From Stropharia rugosoannulata (lineage: Eukaryota; Basidiomycota; Agaricomycetes; Agaricales; Strophariaceae), in contig JANCIK010000009.1 in NCBI GenBank assembly GCA_028532985.1, positions 620,001 through 684,000 of the forward strand: a stretch of DNA of 64,000 nt, given 5' to 3'. A program made the translations under genes and the position numbers. Shown one piece after another: positions 1 to 11,462 of this stretch (its first letter is position 1; every line of letters starts with the position of its first letter). The notes beneath the pieces are model-generated. The model saw only the letters and a program-made list of their open reading frames with translations, was not told the DNA's origin and did not search any database.

Positions 1-834
1 CTGTCGTTCGATGATAGCGACTGGAACCTTGCTCGTGTTGAAGGACGGTTCTCTTCACCTCCCTGGTTCGCGTCCTCTATCACTATGCCCACAGCAGTGG
101 AGCCACCTAGGACGGGCTTTACAGACGTACCGGATCTCCCTGACGCTCCTCCAGCGCCGTCGGCAGTCCCTGGCTCTTTTATTGACCATATATCTTCTAG
201 CATCCAATCGAATGTACACACCCCGGATCTTTCATTAGCTGAATAGATATGGACCCATGAACACCCGTACGACAACCCACCCATTGGGCCCCGCCGCTTC
301 CGCAAGACCGTTGTTCTCCCCGCAGGGAAGTACGCCGACTCGCTCATCATTGATATCACATGCGACGATATCCATACTCTGTACGTCAACGGGAAGGTCC
401 TGGGGTACGGGCTGCACTGGTCCCATGCGCGGCGCTGGTTGATCACATTCCCCCGAACGCAGAGTCTAGTGTTTGCGGTCTGCGCCTCGAACGATCCCAT
501 TGGGCGATCATATGCTGGCTTGCTCGCGTCGGCCGTGGTGTGGGACAGCATCAACGTCGACGCGGGTTGCCACGGAGTCAACACAGACGGAAGCTGGGTC
601 TACGGCGGGTCCTCGTCTTGGAACGGTTTCGCCGAGCCCGAGTTTGAAGAGGACGACTGGAAAAAGGCTAGAGTACAGGGAAGGTACGGCGTTGGTCCTT
701 GGGGACATATAAAAAAGCCCACTGTTATCAGTCCGATTACGGAGGGATGGAAAGGCATCGCTGGTTTGCCTGACCCCCCGAGAGCACCTTTAGCATCCAT
801 TGGATATGGAGCGAGTTATACAGTGTTTTTGTAG
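1..834 (+). CDS. Secreted-type jelly-roll / galactose-binding-like protein, C-terminal part
   Basis: Only the 3' part is in the window. Frame 1 opens at base 1 and ends in ...SYTVFL at 834. Two related modules are visible. The first ends at bases 1-90 with FDDSDW...ARVEGRF...PPW. The second contains IWTHEHPYDNPPIGPRRFRK, the strand-rich segment LYVNGKVLGYG, and FEEDDWKKARVQGRYGVGPW. Repeated FxxxDW...APWG sandwich endings with a LYVNG core are typical of basidiomycete carbohydrate-binding-like beta-sandwich proteins; this is recognition from memory, not a search. The linker between the modules is rich in Pro and Ala. An in-frame TAG at 244-246 interrupts the frame. A 33-nt GT-AG intron (214-246) would remove it in frame, but it is unusually short, so a nonsense mutation is the alternative. 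Function probably extracellular sugar binding; no catalytic residues seen. Confidence 0.6.
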
Positions 835-1637
835 TACGGCTGCGGTATTCTACATTTACTAAACAATTTCAACTAGACGCGTATCCGGGAGATGGTATTG
901 GCCTTCAAAAAGAATAATGACCACAGCGCTCCAGAATCACTTTGTACTGGCTTGCTTCCAAGTAAGGCACCAGATAGTCAATCAGCTGACGGCGGGCGCG
1001 TTCGTTCCCAATATCCTTCGCAGTTAGTTTCTTTACTCTTGGGGGCCATGATCAAGAGCATGGATCGCATTTTAGCTCCTTTGACATGCAAGGCTTTTGG
1101 GCTTATGATACTTGGATGAGAAACTTGTACGAAGGCTGAACACTTGCTTTTACTACTGGGACTAGTGAGTGCACTGATGGTTTCTTGCCCTAGAGGCAGC
1201 CTACGCACCACACCTGTTAAATTATCTCTCCCGATGACACACAAGGGATGCACTACTCCAGCAAGGAATAAACCATCAATGCATCACTATTAGTATGAAC
1301 TCATTCACCAGGGCCACCATGATGGCTTCAGATAATGCGAGCACGCCTACCCAGAACGTCTTACAGATTACTCTGTGAATCTATATCCAAAGAAATTCGT
1401 CCCGTCAATCCTTCCATACGCATATAGAGTATGCATATGGAATGGCCATAAACTCACATTGGCGTAGGCTACTGGCCATCTTGCCGGTAGGTCATGCACA
1501 ATAACCGTTGTCATAAAGTGTATTTGGGATTCCGTGGCCAATTTGGGATATTTCGGATTGAGTGGCTTGCACTTTGCTAGTAAGAGGTATAAGTTCTGTC
1601 GTCCTCGCGCGGCTCCCTCTGAATTAACTACACAACC
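835..1637. other. Intergenic, no gene seen
   Basis: About 800 nt with short open frames on both strands. None has a plausible splice-extended protein or a recognisable domain. The last part is the promoter of the gene starting at 1638. Confidence 0.5.
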
Positions 1638-2305
1638 ATGACAACCTTGCCATCTATTGGAGAACTTCTACAGTCCCCTACCAATTCATTATCCGCTGAG
1701 TAGGAAACAATTAATGTTTCGCTATTTCAATTATGCTAACTATTCTCTGCACCAGACACCAGAGTATTTGCCCGTACCATGGAATTAAACTCCCAACTCG
1801 ACGCAAACCTCCTCCAACCCTTAAACCCCTGCCTAATATCTTCACGCACACGTTTATGGATCAAACGTTATATATCGGCATCGAATACCTTCCAATCCCC
1901 CCGCTAGATTCATCACAAAAGCCTCGCTCATTTTCCCAGTTGGAAGCACGGCTTCAATCCCCACGCCCCCCTTTCCGTCATTGGTACAAATGCTACCTCT
2001 GTCGGACACCAATGCATGTCCTGAACGTTCCGCTGGATATGCACCGTAACCGTCGTACAAAAACACCGGATATCCCCATGCGTCCATTGGTGCACTTATA
2101 TATGGCAAAACTTGGTCCGTTTCAGTGGAAAACATTTCGCCACAATCCTGCTCTCTTCAAACTCAACATGGAAACAGTGGAGCTCCGAATTCTGTTGGAA
2201 AGCTTTGTCCGGTGCGCTTCATGCGGGAAGAACTTTGGTTTACTTGACTGTCTTGGCACATTTGTAGATCACAAAGCATCAGGTGAATGCGATAAACTGG
2301 GCTAG
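1638..2305 (+). CDS. Small two-exon zinc-binding-like protein (hypothetical)
   Basis: ATG at 1638 opens MTTLPSIGELLQSP. A 56-nt intron at 1700-1755 (GTAGGA...CACCAG, branch-like GCTAAC) joins in phase to the long second exon, giving 211 residues. Two Cys-pair modules are visible: CYLC followed by HRNR around residue 120, and CASCGKNFGLLDCLGTF near the C-terminus followed by H and C (C-x2-C-x13-H-x5-C). The second has the GKxFGxLD spacing seen in the finger of the gene at 6605-8282 (GKAFGRLDSLRRH), and the first exon has the same 62-nt length as that gene's. It may be a divergent, short member of the same regulator family. No nuclear function can be proved from sequence. Confidence 0.55.
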
Positions 2306-2447
2306 ACCGTAGTAGGTACATATATGAGAAAACGAGTCTATAAAATAAGACTCAAACTAAATATGTATTACGCAATTTTGAAAAACATAATATCAAGTAG
2401 CATTGTACTCTGTATTGGTGGTTGCTACAATAGTATATGTATACTGT

Positions 2448-2529
2448 GGCCGTGTGGCGAAATGGCATCGCGTCTGACTACGACTCAGAGCGCATCAGGA
2501 GATTGCAGGTTCGACCCCTGTCTCGGTCA
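2448..2529 (+). tRNA. tRNA-Arg (ACG) with short intron
   Basis: Cloverleaf: acceptor GGCCGTG pairs with CTCGGTC (one T-T mismatch, one G-U). T-arm GCAGG-TTCGACC-CCTGT. Anticodon stem TCTGA with loop CTACGA, anticodon ACG. The perfect internal TCAGA would leave 10 surplus bases before the variable loop. The fit is better if about 10 nt (ctcagagcgc) directly after position 37 form the usual nuclear tRNA intron and TCAGG is the 3' anticodon strand. A T5 run follows the gene at 2531-2536, fitting a RNA polymerase III stop. Confidence 0.85.
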
Positions 2530-2957
2530 TGTTTTTGCAAAGTTCATTCATCACCTCTTTTATGAGACATTGTATTGTGACTTGAGTTCAAATTTTATAC
2601 GTTTACCGGTATTTCACCGTACATTACAAACTTTTGGAGGTCATAACCGCAATGTGACAGTAGATTTTAACAGTCAGGTTTTATGCCACAACTCAGATTC
2701 GGCAGTGTCTTTGAAGGGCGCGTAATTCAACGTTCTTATTTCTGCGATCCTTCGTGATAAATAGAATTAATATTACTATGAACTTGTACTATAGATATAA
2801 CTTTTCTGCTAGTAGTAAGGTGTGAGGAATGTTACGCTTAAGCGTAACAGTATAGCATAATGTACTACCGATGTAGTTCCTTTTTGTGTAAGTTCAAACA
2901 TCGCAAATATGAATGTACTATAGATAATTACTCTATTTGTAGTGAAGTCAGATACTA
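2530..2957. other. Intergenic, AT-rich
   Basis: AT-rich spacer between the tRNA and the 3' end of the minus-strand finger gene. A short perfect inverted repeat (GTTACGCTTAAGCGTAAC) sits at 2831-2848. No gene seen. Confidence 0.45.
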
Positions 2958-4285
2958 TCAAGGCTGACAAGTTGTAAGGATGCGCTCACCTTCGTCTTTG
3001 GGGATAACCTTAAGGGTCTTCTTTTTTTCTTGAATTTTTACCACAACTGTTGTCTTGTGCTTCCGGTTTTTTTCTGCCTTCTTTCCGCAGGTCTGCCTAT
3101 GGCGCTGAAGACTGGAGCGACGGGGAAAGTGTTGTTTACACCTCGGGCACTCTGGCTGCTGTTCCTTCGGAACGTGACCCATGCACTCCTGGTGGTTGGT
3201 CATATCACTGCTTGCCTTCGTCACCTGGCTACAGTCCTCGGCCAACGGATTGATGCAAAAATAGAGCGCCTTCTTGAATGGGCGGCTCGCTCCCGTGAGC
3301 ATTGCAGAGCATTGAATGCGAAGCGCGTTGCCGTCATGGCTGGGTATGGCGCTGAGGATATACAACACACCTGTTTCATAAACACTCTCTTCGTCGTCGT
3401 CGTCTCTATCTGGAGCAGAGAAGGAGATAGAAGTCATTCCAGGGTACAGCTTCCGGACGGTAGCGTTATTTATAAATAAACGAAGTTGTTTGTTCGTCAG
3501 TAGTTTGCGTGAGCCCTCATGTGCTTCTGAAGACTGAGATTCTTCCACCGGATCCTCCATTTTGATGTCCGAGTCGGCCAAAGCTGGGGAGAGTGATGGA
3601 GCAGGCGATGGTAAATATTCGCTTTCAGATGTCTGGCAAGGAGACGAATCCGACAAATACTCGATGGGAGGCACAGCAGGCTCAGGGGAGGGCGACAGAC
3701 TCGCCTTTTGAGTCGCAGGAGCCATATGAGTAGACGTAGCACCCGAACCGGAAGGGCTTGAAGGGGTAGGCTTAGAGATACGCTGGAAATCCGCGACATG
3801 TGGTTCGTTAATTAGATGGTCCATTTTGGATACGATATCTTCAACAAAGTGCGGTCGGATAACCTCAGATGGGGTAGTAGGTGGAGATGAGCTAAGAGAC
3901 GAGGGCCTAAATGAATGTAAGATAATAGACGTGCTACATTTATCAGGATTTACTCACCCAGATTCCATAGCGTCATCAAATTCACCCCACATTACTTCCA
4001 TAGTATTGAAATTCCTCATGATAGATGAAGGATCTATGTGCAGCGGCTCCTGGCCATCGACCATATAATGGGAAGATGGCTCGATGGGATTTGGTAAAGT
4101 AGGGTCCACAATACCAGACAGCTGCTCCCAAGACATAACTTCCTTCGGACATCTGTTAAGAAGATCTAATGTTAGTGTTTCCATTTCGTCAATATAACAT
4201 AGAAAATCCACCTGAGATAATCATTATCCATAATTCCTGCGTCAAAGAGAGGTCCAAATCCATTTATGAGATGATCAAAGTTCAT
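2958..4285 (-). CDS. C2H2-type zinc-finger protein, three exons, 405 aa
   Basis: ATG at 4285 (MNFDHLINGFGPLFDAG). Introns are 4211-4153 (GTGGAT...TTAACAG) and 3957-3907 (GTGAGT...TTTAG). All phases agree and exon 3 runs to the stop at 2958. The middle is low-complexity Ser/Pro with an acidic stretch (DRDDDDEES). A conserved-looking block before the finger (ALYFCINPLAEDC...MTNH) matches the plus-strand gene at 6605-8282. The single finger is CPRCKQHFPRRSSLQRH around residues 343-364, followed by a Lys-rich tail that could be a nuclear localisation signal. The end is ambiguous: a GTGAGC donor at the DEG codons could instead splice to a short alternative terminus. Probably a DNA-binding regulator; target unknown. 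Confidence 0.72.
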
Positions 4286-6604
4286 TGTGGCTGAAATCGG
4301 CACACCAGCAAGACCAGTAGAAGTACGTCGAGAGTAGCACAAGACTGATATCCTGTTATGATATATGCGTGCGGGGCGAGTTCCAGAGGCTCTCATCCTT
4401 TTTAGCCTCGGGGAGCCCCCTTTGTCCACTCTCACATAGGCCACAATATATCGACGGTCAAAGGCAAGCGCGCACGCTCATTGTCCTCTCTGCGCCTGTG
4501 TGCGGCATTTGCAGGACAGAACACCGCAAGCGGTTGCGGACGAGATCTCGGGACACATATATTTTACTCTATGTGGCTACTAGGGCCACAGCATCTGTAT
4601 ATTGCTGGTCCACGTCTCTCTCTGTGTGCTAACACATATCCACATTGTTCGTTCCACGACATTTACGAGAAGGACATCTATTCGTGCAACTTTATATTGC
4701 AGATACGATTCAAGGAGCGGTAAAAAGCCCGCTAATATCTCGCTGGGTGAGTGTGATAGCCTGAGGACTGAGGTTTAATATGAAACGGATCACATTCCTA
4801 ACTTGAATTTGAACGATTATTGATAGCGGCTAGGTGGTGGTACCAACTGATACGGATTGGCCTTCAAGGTCATATATGTGAAATCGCAACTGCTTACTTG
4901 TCAAGGTTCACCTCTAGTAGTGGTCCTAGCAGAAAGTAAGCAAAATTTTCTCTATTATTTCGCCGCACAAGCGCAGGCTCATGACAGGCTTCAATGAAAT
5001 ACTTCCCGAAATTAACTCGTAATAAAACGGCACTAGCTTCCTCCAATTTATTTCATTTTTTTCTGCTTACTCTGCGAATGCTTTCCGGCTCTCTATCTAG
5101 GTGTCTCCTTTCTTTCTTCGACGTCCAGACTTTGGATTAAGCGGAACATGTGTCTCTGGGGATGATTTCCCACAATCATCTCGGACACAAGCACAAATTC
5201 ACAATTGCCACATCATTGCATCATCGATCAAATACTGTACTACGACTTTTTTATAGTAAGACTCCTCATCTCTCGAGGATTAGTTTCCTTCCTCTCGTAC
5301 TTTGCAACAGCTACTGTGATGATTGGCATTATTACCATTGCCTTAGCAGTTTTATATGCAAAAATCTCCTCAACCTTGTCCGTCGCTTCTGGGCCATAAA
5401 GCTGATTGGTGGGGCACTGCTTGAATACCACTTAGCATTACTACAATTTCCCCACAGGTGAGGCATTGCGTGGAAGTGAGCATGCTCATTTTGAGCTTAT
5501 AACTACGGAAAGCTTGTATTTTGTTTAACATATGCCTTGATGGACAATTTTTTATGTTCTAGTAGGGATATTCAGACTTTACAGACAAAGTACACCTTGG
5601 ACATTAGCAGTGACTCCATCATTATGTTAATTGGTAACACACTCTGTATTTGCGGGAAAACTTGTCGGGTGAGCAGTCGTAACATAATGGTAGTGCGTTG
5701 TTTTTCTAATGCCTAGGAGCATGGTTAGTAAAGGCTTTTTCGAGTCAAAAATAAATAAATAGTCATGTAATGTCAGATTTTTTTGACATTATACAGTATA
5801 TAAATTTTAACATGATTTTACGATTTCAGGGACATAAGTCATTCTCTGTTCAGCGCCGAAGGAAGAAAAATGACAGTTTGTGATATATTCACAGGCTATA
5901 GTCTCCTATAATACTCTGACAACCACCCCGGAGATGATTTTTTGTGGTCAATTCGCGGTGGCACTGGGTCAAATCCCATTGAAATCTATTAATAGTCACA
6001 ATACAGGTACGTTAAACTTTACACCAGCTTCTGAGTTCCGTTGGTGTGGACCATCTACCAAAGGAAGGGTCATTTATGTAAACTGTGATAGTAACGGGGA
6101 GGCCGCAAATGTTCAACGTATCTTTTATTCTAGAGGCATATTATTTTCCTCGCTTGAACTAGTTATACAGACGACATATGAAGGGCCAGTGTTCTCCTGT
6201 GTTTTCTCAAACTACTTTTTAACCAGATACATTTCTAAGACAAGATATTTTCTCCTGATGTTGAATCATTGGTTTGCATGAATGAGTGAGGATTAAAGCT
6301 AGTGTAATGTTTACGCTGAGTCTATTTATGGATATTCCCCATGCGGCCAAGTTGTCGATCAAATACGCTTCAGGGTTCTGCTTGCCGACATGCACTCCCG
6401 CCCAGTGTACTGCACGATGGTCATAGCTCTATGCAAGAGTAACCCGGCATTCAATAAAGTCATGAATGCGACGTCGTTCAAAGGACAGCGTTGAACATGG
6501 CCCAAAATATCCCCGCTATATAAAACATGGGGTGCACGCATACACCATAAATCTAATAATTCACATATCTTATCGCCCCCAGAATATATCCTCAAGCGCA
6601 CGGC
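4286..6604. other. Divergent intergenic region, no gene seen
   Basis: About 2.3 kb between two head-to-head finger genes. It holds only short frames without splice-supported extensions. The ends must contain both promoters. No recognised protein, tRNA or transposon termini seen. Confidence 0.45.
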
Positions 6605-8282
6605 ATGGACTCTATTTCCTTTGACGATTACTTCATCTTGCCCAATATGGTTGACGGTAACATTTGGTGAGCATATAGCATCCAGTTTATACATATATCC
6701 ACTCACACCCAATACCTACTAACATCCAATACCGCTCGCTTATCCGAAGGTCTTCTCTGAATGCCGACATCCAAGACTTCAATAATACTCGCGTGCTAGA
6801 AAGGGCTCATGACATCACTTGTGATTCTGAGCTAACAATTCCTCTCCTTGATCCATCGCACGCATATCCGACTCCTGACCTCACGCCTGCTGCAGAATAT
6901 CCTCAGACTTCTCATGATATTGAGAAGGACTTCTATGTTGATGAGCCTCAGTTACCCCATCACACACCACCGACTTTTGTACTCGACCCACATGACGCAA
7001 GTTATTTCTGTCAATGGGACTTAAATCATGAACTTTCGCACGAGTCCACTCAGGACCTGCCACCTCCGCCTACTTTATCCTCATCCACTCGCTCTACAGA
7101 AGATGCCACATTTATAGAAACAGCTGTAAGTGGTGGCTCTTCCGAACATTTGTCATTTAAAACTGATGACCTGGCCACATTTAGAACGCGCAAACCTCGG
7201 AAGACGACTGCTTTCCAAGATTGCATACGAGTCGTTCAGCAGTCTCTGAAACTCTGTTCGAGGATGTTATCGACTTTCAGGCTCTCGCAGACCTTCTCCA
7301 AAGTGGACCACAAGATTCCCCCCCTCAGTTTATCCCGAACTTATCACAGACCGAATTCGACGCACATACTCCCATGGAAACTCAGATACCGCTTTCTCCT
7401 TCCACCTGCGACCTCCTCGCTTCCTTCAATGATTATCGTTCCACGCTGGACACCTTATTCAGATGTACTGAAACCTCAAATGCTCCACATGCTCCGAGTG
7501 GCGTCGAAGAGCAGTTCTCTGGCGCCGCTCAGATGCACCAGCCGCGTGGCTTTTTTGCACCAGATATTGTTTCCTCTGGCTCGTTTAGTGAATCTTCTGA
7601 GGACAGATATGCTCCAGATCCGTCAACTTCATTCACCTACTCGTATTCAGTGGCTACGCCGCACATCCATAAATCATCTCGATCTGCTTCTGCACCCTCC
7701 CTAGACTATAATACAATCACGGCATCCACTTCAGCCCTTGTCCCTGAAAATATATTCTCAAGTCCGGATAGAACCCAGGCATCCACCTTCAAAGTTGCGG
7801 GCCTGGCTCTTTCCCCATCTCCTGTTTCCATTCTTCAAAGGACTAGGATGCGTCCCTCCGTGCCACAACACACAAGCGAATTAGAGCTACTTCGCCAACT
7901 CTACAGCTCGACCGAGTTTCAGAAACGTTTGCCAGATGTTCCGGTCCTTGAAGATGGCCTCGCTGACCCGGAGGCTATACAGGAGATAGAGGGAAGAAAA
8001 TCACATAAGGGCCACGCCTGGCGCTTTACCCTACTTTCGCATCACAACAGCAAGCTCGAAAACCCAAGACAGTGGGTGTTTTTCGTCTGCGTGAATCCGC
8101 GAAAACGTGATTGCTTCTATGTATGCAGTGAGTCGAGTTCCATGAATCATCACCAGTATCGCAACGATCATACGGCAACCCGGAATATGTGTCTGTGCGG
8201 CAAGGCGTTTGGAAGGCTCGATTCGTTGAGAAGACACTTGAAGAGGAAGAACAGTGAGTTCCACCAACTTGTCGAGGACTGA
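6605..8282 (+). CDS. C2H2-like zinc-finger protein, three exons, 511 aa
   Basis: ATG at 6605 (MDSISFDDYFILPNMVDG). Introns 6667-6749 (GTGAGC, CTAAC branch, CGAAG) and 7126-7184 (GTAAGT, CTGAT, ATTTAG) keep frame across 62+376+1098 nt. Most of the chain is Ser/Thr/Pro-rich. The conserved C-terminal third has VFFVCVNPRKRDC then MNHHQYRNDH and a finger-like MCLCGKAFGRLDSLRRH. Its Cys spacing is C-x1-C and the two His are nine residues apart, so this is not a textbook C2H2 finger. The same block order as in the gene at 2958-4285 marks the two as paralogs arranged divergently. Likely transcription regulator. Confidence 0.75.
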
Positions 8283-8600
8283 GCAATGGGATAGCCCAAT
8301 ATATACGTATTTATCTTACCCAAAAACATTTAATACCACTTGTTAAATATTAATCGTACCGTAGCATACATACAAGTAATATACGAAAAGTAGTTGAAAG
8401 GTAGCCTCAGTAAAAGGGGTTATGCACTGTAGTAGTAGACTTTGCAATAGATTCGTAATGATACAATAAATTCATGTATTTCTTTCTAAATTCTGTTTGA
8501 TTATAAGAGTGTACGGGATGTGTATGAGATAGCTAATCTTTTCATAGGATATCATACTAATCTAAGGATAAAATGTAAGGTAAGATAAGTTATTAAGGTA
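8283..8600. other. Convergent intergenic spacer
   Basis: AT-rich convergent 3' ends of two genes; no gene or RNA seen. Confidence 0.4.
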
Positions 8601-9557
8601 TCAGCAATGCGAATGAGATTGAGTAGAAAGATAAAAAGAAGCCTCGAAAAGTACTAGCAGTATGAAGCCAACGGTAAATACAAAAATGAGACCCTCGCTC
8701 AACGTTGGTGATGATCGGTCACTGCCCCGGGGTCCGGTGAAAACTGCGAGCTCGGGGATAGCAATACCGTTGGCCTTTACTTTGCTTCCAGCTTGGCTTG
8801 CTAGCCAGCGCTCTGCGCCCAAAAACATCTCGCGGTGCGAGAACACCTCGAGGATCTCACACTCAAAGTCCGGCACTGTCAATGAGTACGTGCGCCAGAG
8901 TTGGCCTACGTGCGCATCACTTTCAGCGCCCTTTCCGACGGCAAAGCCGGCTCCTTTCTTAGCTTCGGCGTCGGCGTCGGTAACCACCGGCCCTAGCCCG
9001 ACTTGACATAGCTCAAAAGCGGGGACGCGTTCGAGTACGCGGAACATCTGGCCTATCGCGTATTTCTCGACTAGAAAGAGGTGCGCCGTCCGCGGGGCCG
9101 TCATGCGTACCGTCGAGGTTGCTGTACACACTATGTGGCCGTTGCACTGCAGGTGGACTTGCCGCCTTTGGACTATTGGTGTCGTGTGCGAGGCGCGTGC
9201 GATTAACTCCGGAGATATATGGGTTATTGGAGACTCCAAGGATGAATTGGGTGTAGAAAAATGTGAGGTATTTGAATAGACGAGTGAGATGGTTATAGGG
9301 CGGGCGAAGAATGCGCTGGTAAGTTTTTCATGAGTATGTGTTTAAAAGAGAAAACAAAAGGTTCCATGCATACCTTAGGACACGCTGTAAGTTTCCAGTC
9401 GCAGACAAGGCGATACGCTCTACTCCATTAATCTCCGCTGGCCAGGGGTACTATATTACGACCAGAAAAAATAAGATATCGAGTAACACATAGAGGTAAT
9501 GAGGCGACATACGCTAACACTTGTGCTTTGAGGGTTGTATGAATCAAACGAAGGCAT
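8601..9557 (-). CDS. Chorismate-lyase-like fold protein with C-terminal membrane anchor, 278 aa
   Basis: Three exons: 9557-9513, 9450-9374, 9315-8601. Introns are GTATGT...ATATAG and GTATGC...TTACCAG, in frame throughout. Start MPSFDSYNPQSTSV. Core features are YPWPAEINGVERIALSATGN, LQRVLS.FFARPI, then RRQVHLQCNGHIVCTATS and FLVEKYAIGQMFR, and a Cys-containing strand (VPDFECEILEVF..REMF). The order R-x-V-x-L, CTATS and E-K-x-AIGQ resembles the chorismate lyase/DUF98 (UbiC-like) fold, by memory only. The last about 45 residues contain a hydrophobic stretch (FVFTVGFILLVLFEASFYL), so it is probably a tail-anchored membrane protein, unlike bacterial UbiC. Substrate unknown. Confidence 0.65.
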
Positions 9558-10721
9558 AGTTCTAGTCGAATTGTCCAAGTATGACAGGTAATGGTATAAA
9601 TTGGAAGTGGAAGTCAAGTAGTGCTGAAGCCTGATCTGGGAGGGAAGATGGAACTGTACATTCTCTGTTTTGCGTTCGAGCTTTATATAAAGGAATATGG
9701 TCGGAGATGGGGAATGGAATTCAGTCCGAGTCGGCCATTGCGCACACACCGCCCGCCCGAGCTCATTTTTTTTCTGCTGCCCGAACGTGTATTTTGAAAT
9801 GTGGTTCTACAGCGAAGTAACCGTTGGTTAAGTGCCAAAGTGATGGATAGTTTATGCCCATTTGACGGCCATGCGCAGACAAGGCATAGCTTTCCTCAAA
9901 TGAGTACAAAGTCCTGAACAACATGGGCAATACTCTAGAGGATAATTGTAAGGTTGATTCAACGAAAGCCTTAATGAAATTGACTCGGTTACCGATAAGA
10001 ATCGTGTTACTCCGGTATATCTAATTTGGAAATTTCAATATAAGTTTTGATCTACATAAATCTAAGCGCCCAAGCGCCCGTATATCGCAACGGCCTCGAA
10101 GTCTACTCCCTCCTTATTTATGGTCCCCTCTACGAATCTTCAAGCTATAATTGGGCTGCCATATGTATACAATACCACGTCAGATCCCACTGGTCTTTGG
10201 GAGTGGAACAAGGCTAACTTGCCTCAATCTCACCGATTTCATCGGTGCCGGGCGCAGAGTTGGCAGGTGACGTCAGTATGATAGGCGACACATCCTGTCC
10301 TCTAGTTGGCTACTATGTAGGAAGAAATTAAAATAGCGGTTCCGGATATATTCGTATATGATAAACTGCGGTCCCGGCTATGCACCATAGCTAAGCGCTG
10401 ATGATAGAGGGATTTTGGGAATAACATGCAACATAGATGCACAGCATTACATATAATCAACAACCAGGCTACGCCGCTACGTCTCAGGACTCTAGCTCAC
10501 TAATCGGCGAACGATGTACGCTTGAATAGTTTATAACTTTATATACGTAGCAAGAAGACCCGTACACTAACGGTTTCTATCAGTATTCTATGTACAGTAG
10601 TATAACGCAGAATTAAGCTAAATAACTGAGAGATAGAAATATCTACATATAAAATATGGAAGCATGAATATAATTGACGCTTGTTAGGATATTAAAGCTT
10701 TGGTGACGAATTTTTAATGAT
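9558..10721. other. Intergenic, no gene seen
   Basis: About 1.2 kb. Contains the 5' region of the gene above and the 3' flank of the gene below; no supported coding sequence. Confidence 0.45.
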
Positions 10722-11462
10722 CTAATGTAGCAACCGCTCACAGTAGTGTATTTCAAGGAGTATTTTAGCGTATTCAAGGGTCTTTTCCGGTATCCTGAGC
10801 TCTGCTTTCCCTTGATCTCGCTCCTTATGGTATTCCTCAATTATTTCCCTGTCGAAGTCTACCAACTCCACCTCCTTCGCTTGCAAGATGCGCAGTCTAT
10901 TCTGGGTGCACCTTTTCGTACGCAGATGCTTGTTGAAATTCCACAGGCTCCCACCAAACCGCCCGTCCTGTGCGAGCCAGCGTGAGCACCACCTGCAGCG
11001 CACCTTCGTTATCATTTCCGCGCCATCGGCGTGTACGTAAGACACGCGGTCCACGTTATCATCTTGTTCTAGGCGCGCCTCGCGCGATGCTTTATTTTGG
11101 TACCTTCGAGGGCGGTTGGAATGGGGTCTTCTCGGAGCATGGTCTTGCGGTTGAATAGGCAAGCTTGCATCTGACGTGTGCCTAGCAGCCTGCGGTGCAG
11201 TTCTAAGACTGTATGTAGGTTTGTCGAAGGCGAAAGGTGTAGGTGTTACCAATGTCGGTGTTACAGGTGTGCTCGTGAGAGGTTGAGGTCGAAGCGGATA
11301 TGGTACCGCTTCCCAACGAGGACGCAAAGAGTCCTGATAATTGGAGCAGGAGGGGCGGCTAGGAGCTCCCGCGTTTGACCTCGAGCTTTGCGTGCGCGGC
11401 ATTGGGATCAAGATCGGACAAGGGCTGGAATTCGGAGATATCCCAGAGACAGACAAAGCCAC
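10722..11462 (-). CDS. BED/C2H2-like single-finger protein, 246 aa
   Basis: A single exon with ATG at 11462. The N-terminal 100 residues are Pro/Ser/Thr-rich, with a small repeat in which TPVTPTLVTPTPF is recognisable. The centre is basic (RPRRYQNKASREARLEQDD). The candidate zinc site is VRCRWCSRWLAQDGRFGGSL followed by NFNKHLRTKRC: C-x2-C, a long loop, then H and C. That spacing is nearer to BED-type than classical C2H2 fingers. The C-terminus is charged and helical (REIIEEYHKERDQGK). Probably a DNA-binding or domesticated transposase-type protein of a lineage-specific family; no other function visible. Confidence 0.55.
   Translation of the reverse strand: MALSVSGISPNSSPCPILIPMPRTQSSRSNAGAPSRPSCSNYQDSLRPRWEAVPYPLRPQPLTSTPVTPTLVTPTPFAFDKPTYSLRTAPQAARHTSDASLPIQPQDHAPRRPHSNRPRRYQNKASREARLEQDDNVDRVSYVHADGAEMITKVRCRWCSRWLAQDGRFGGSLWNFNKHLRTKRCTQNRLRILQAKEVELVDFDREIIEEYHKERDQGKAELRIPEKTLEYAKILLEIHYCERLLH

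Noticed and set aside
214..246. 33-nt intron in the first gene
   Set aside because: Restores frame but is shorter than any other intron inferred here; kept only as an option beside a nonsense mutation.
6359..6712. 117-residue minus-strand frame
   Set aside because: Overlaps the first exon and intron of the better supported finger gene on the plus strand; no domain.
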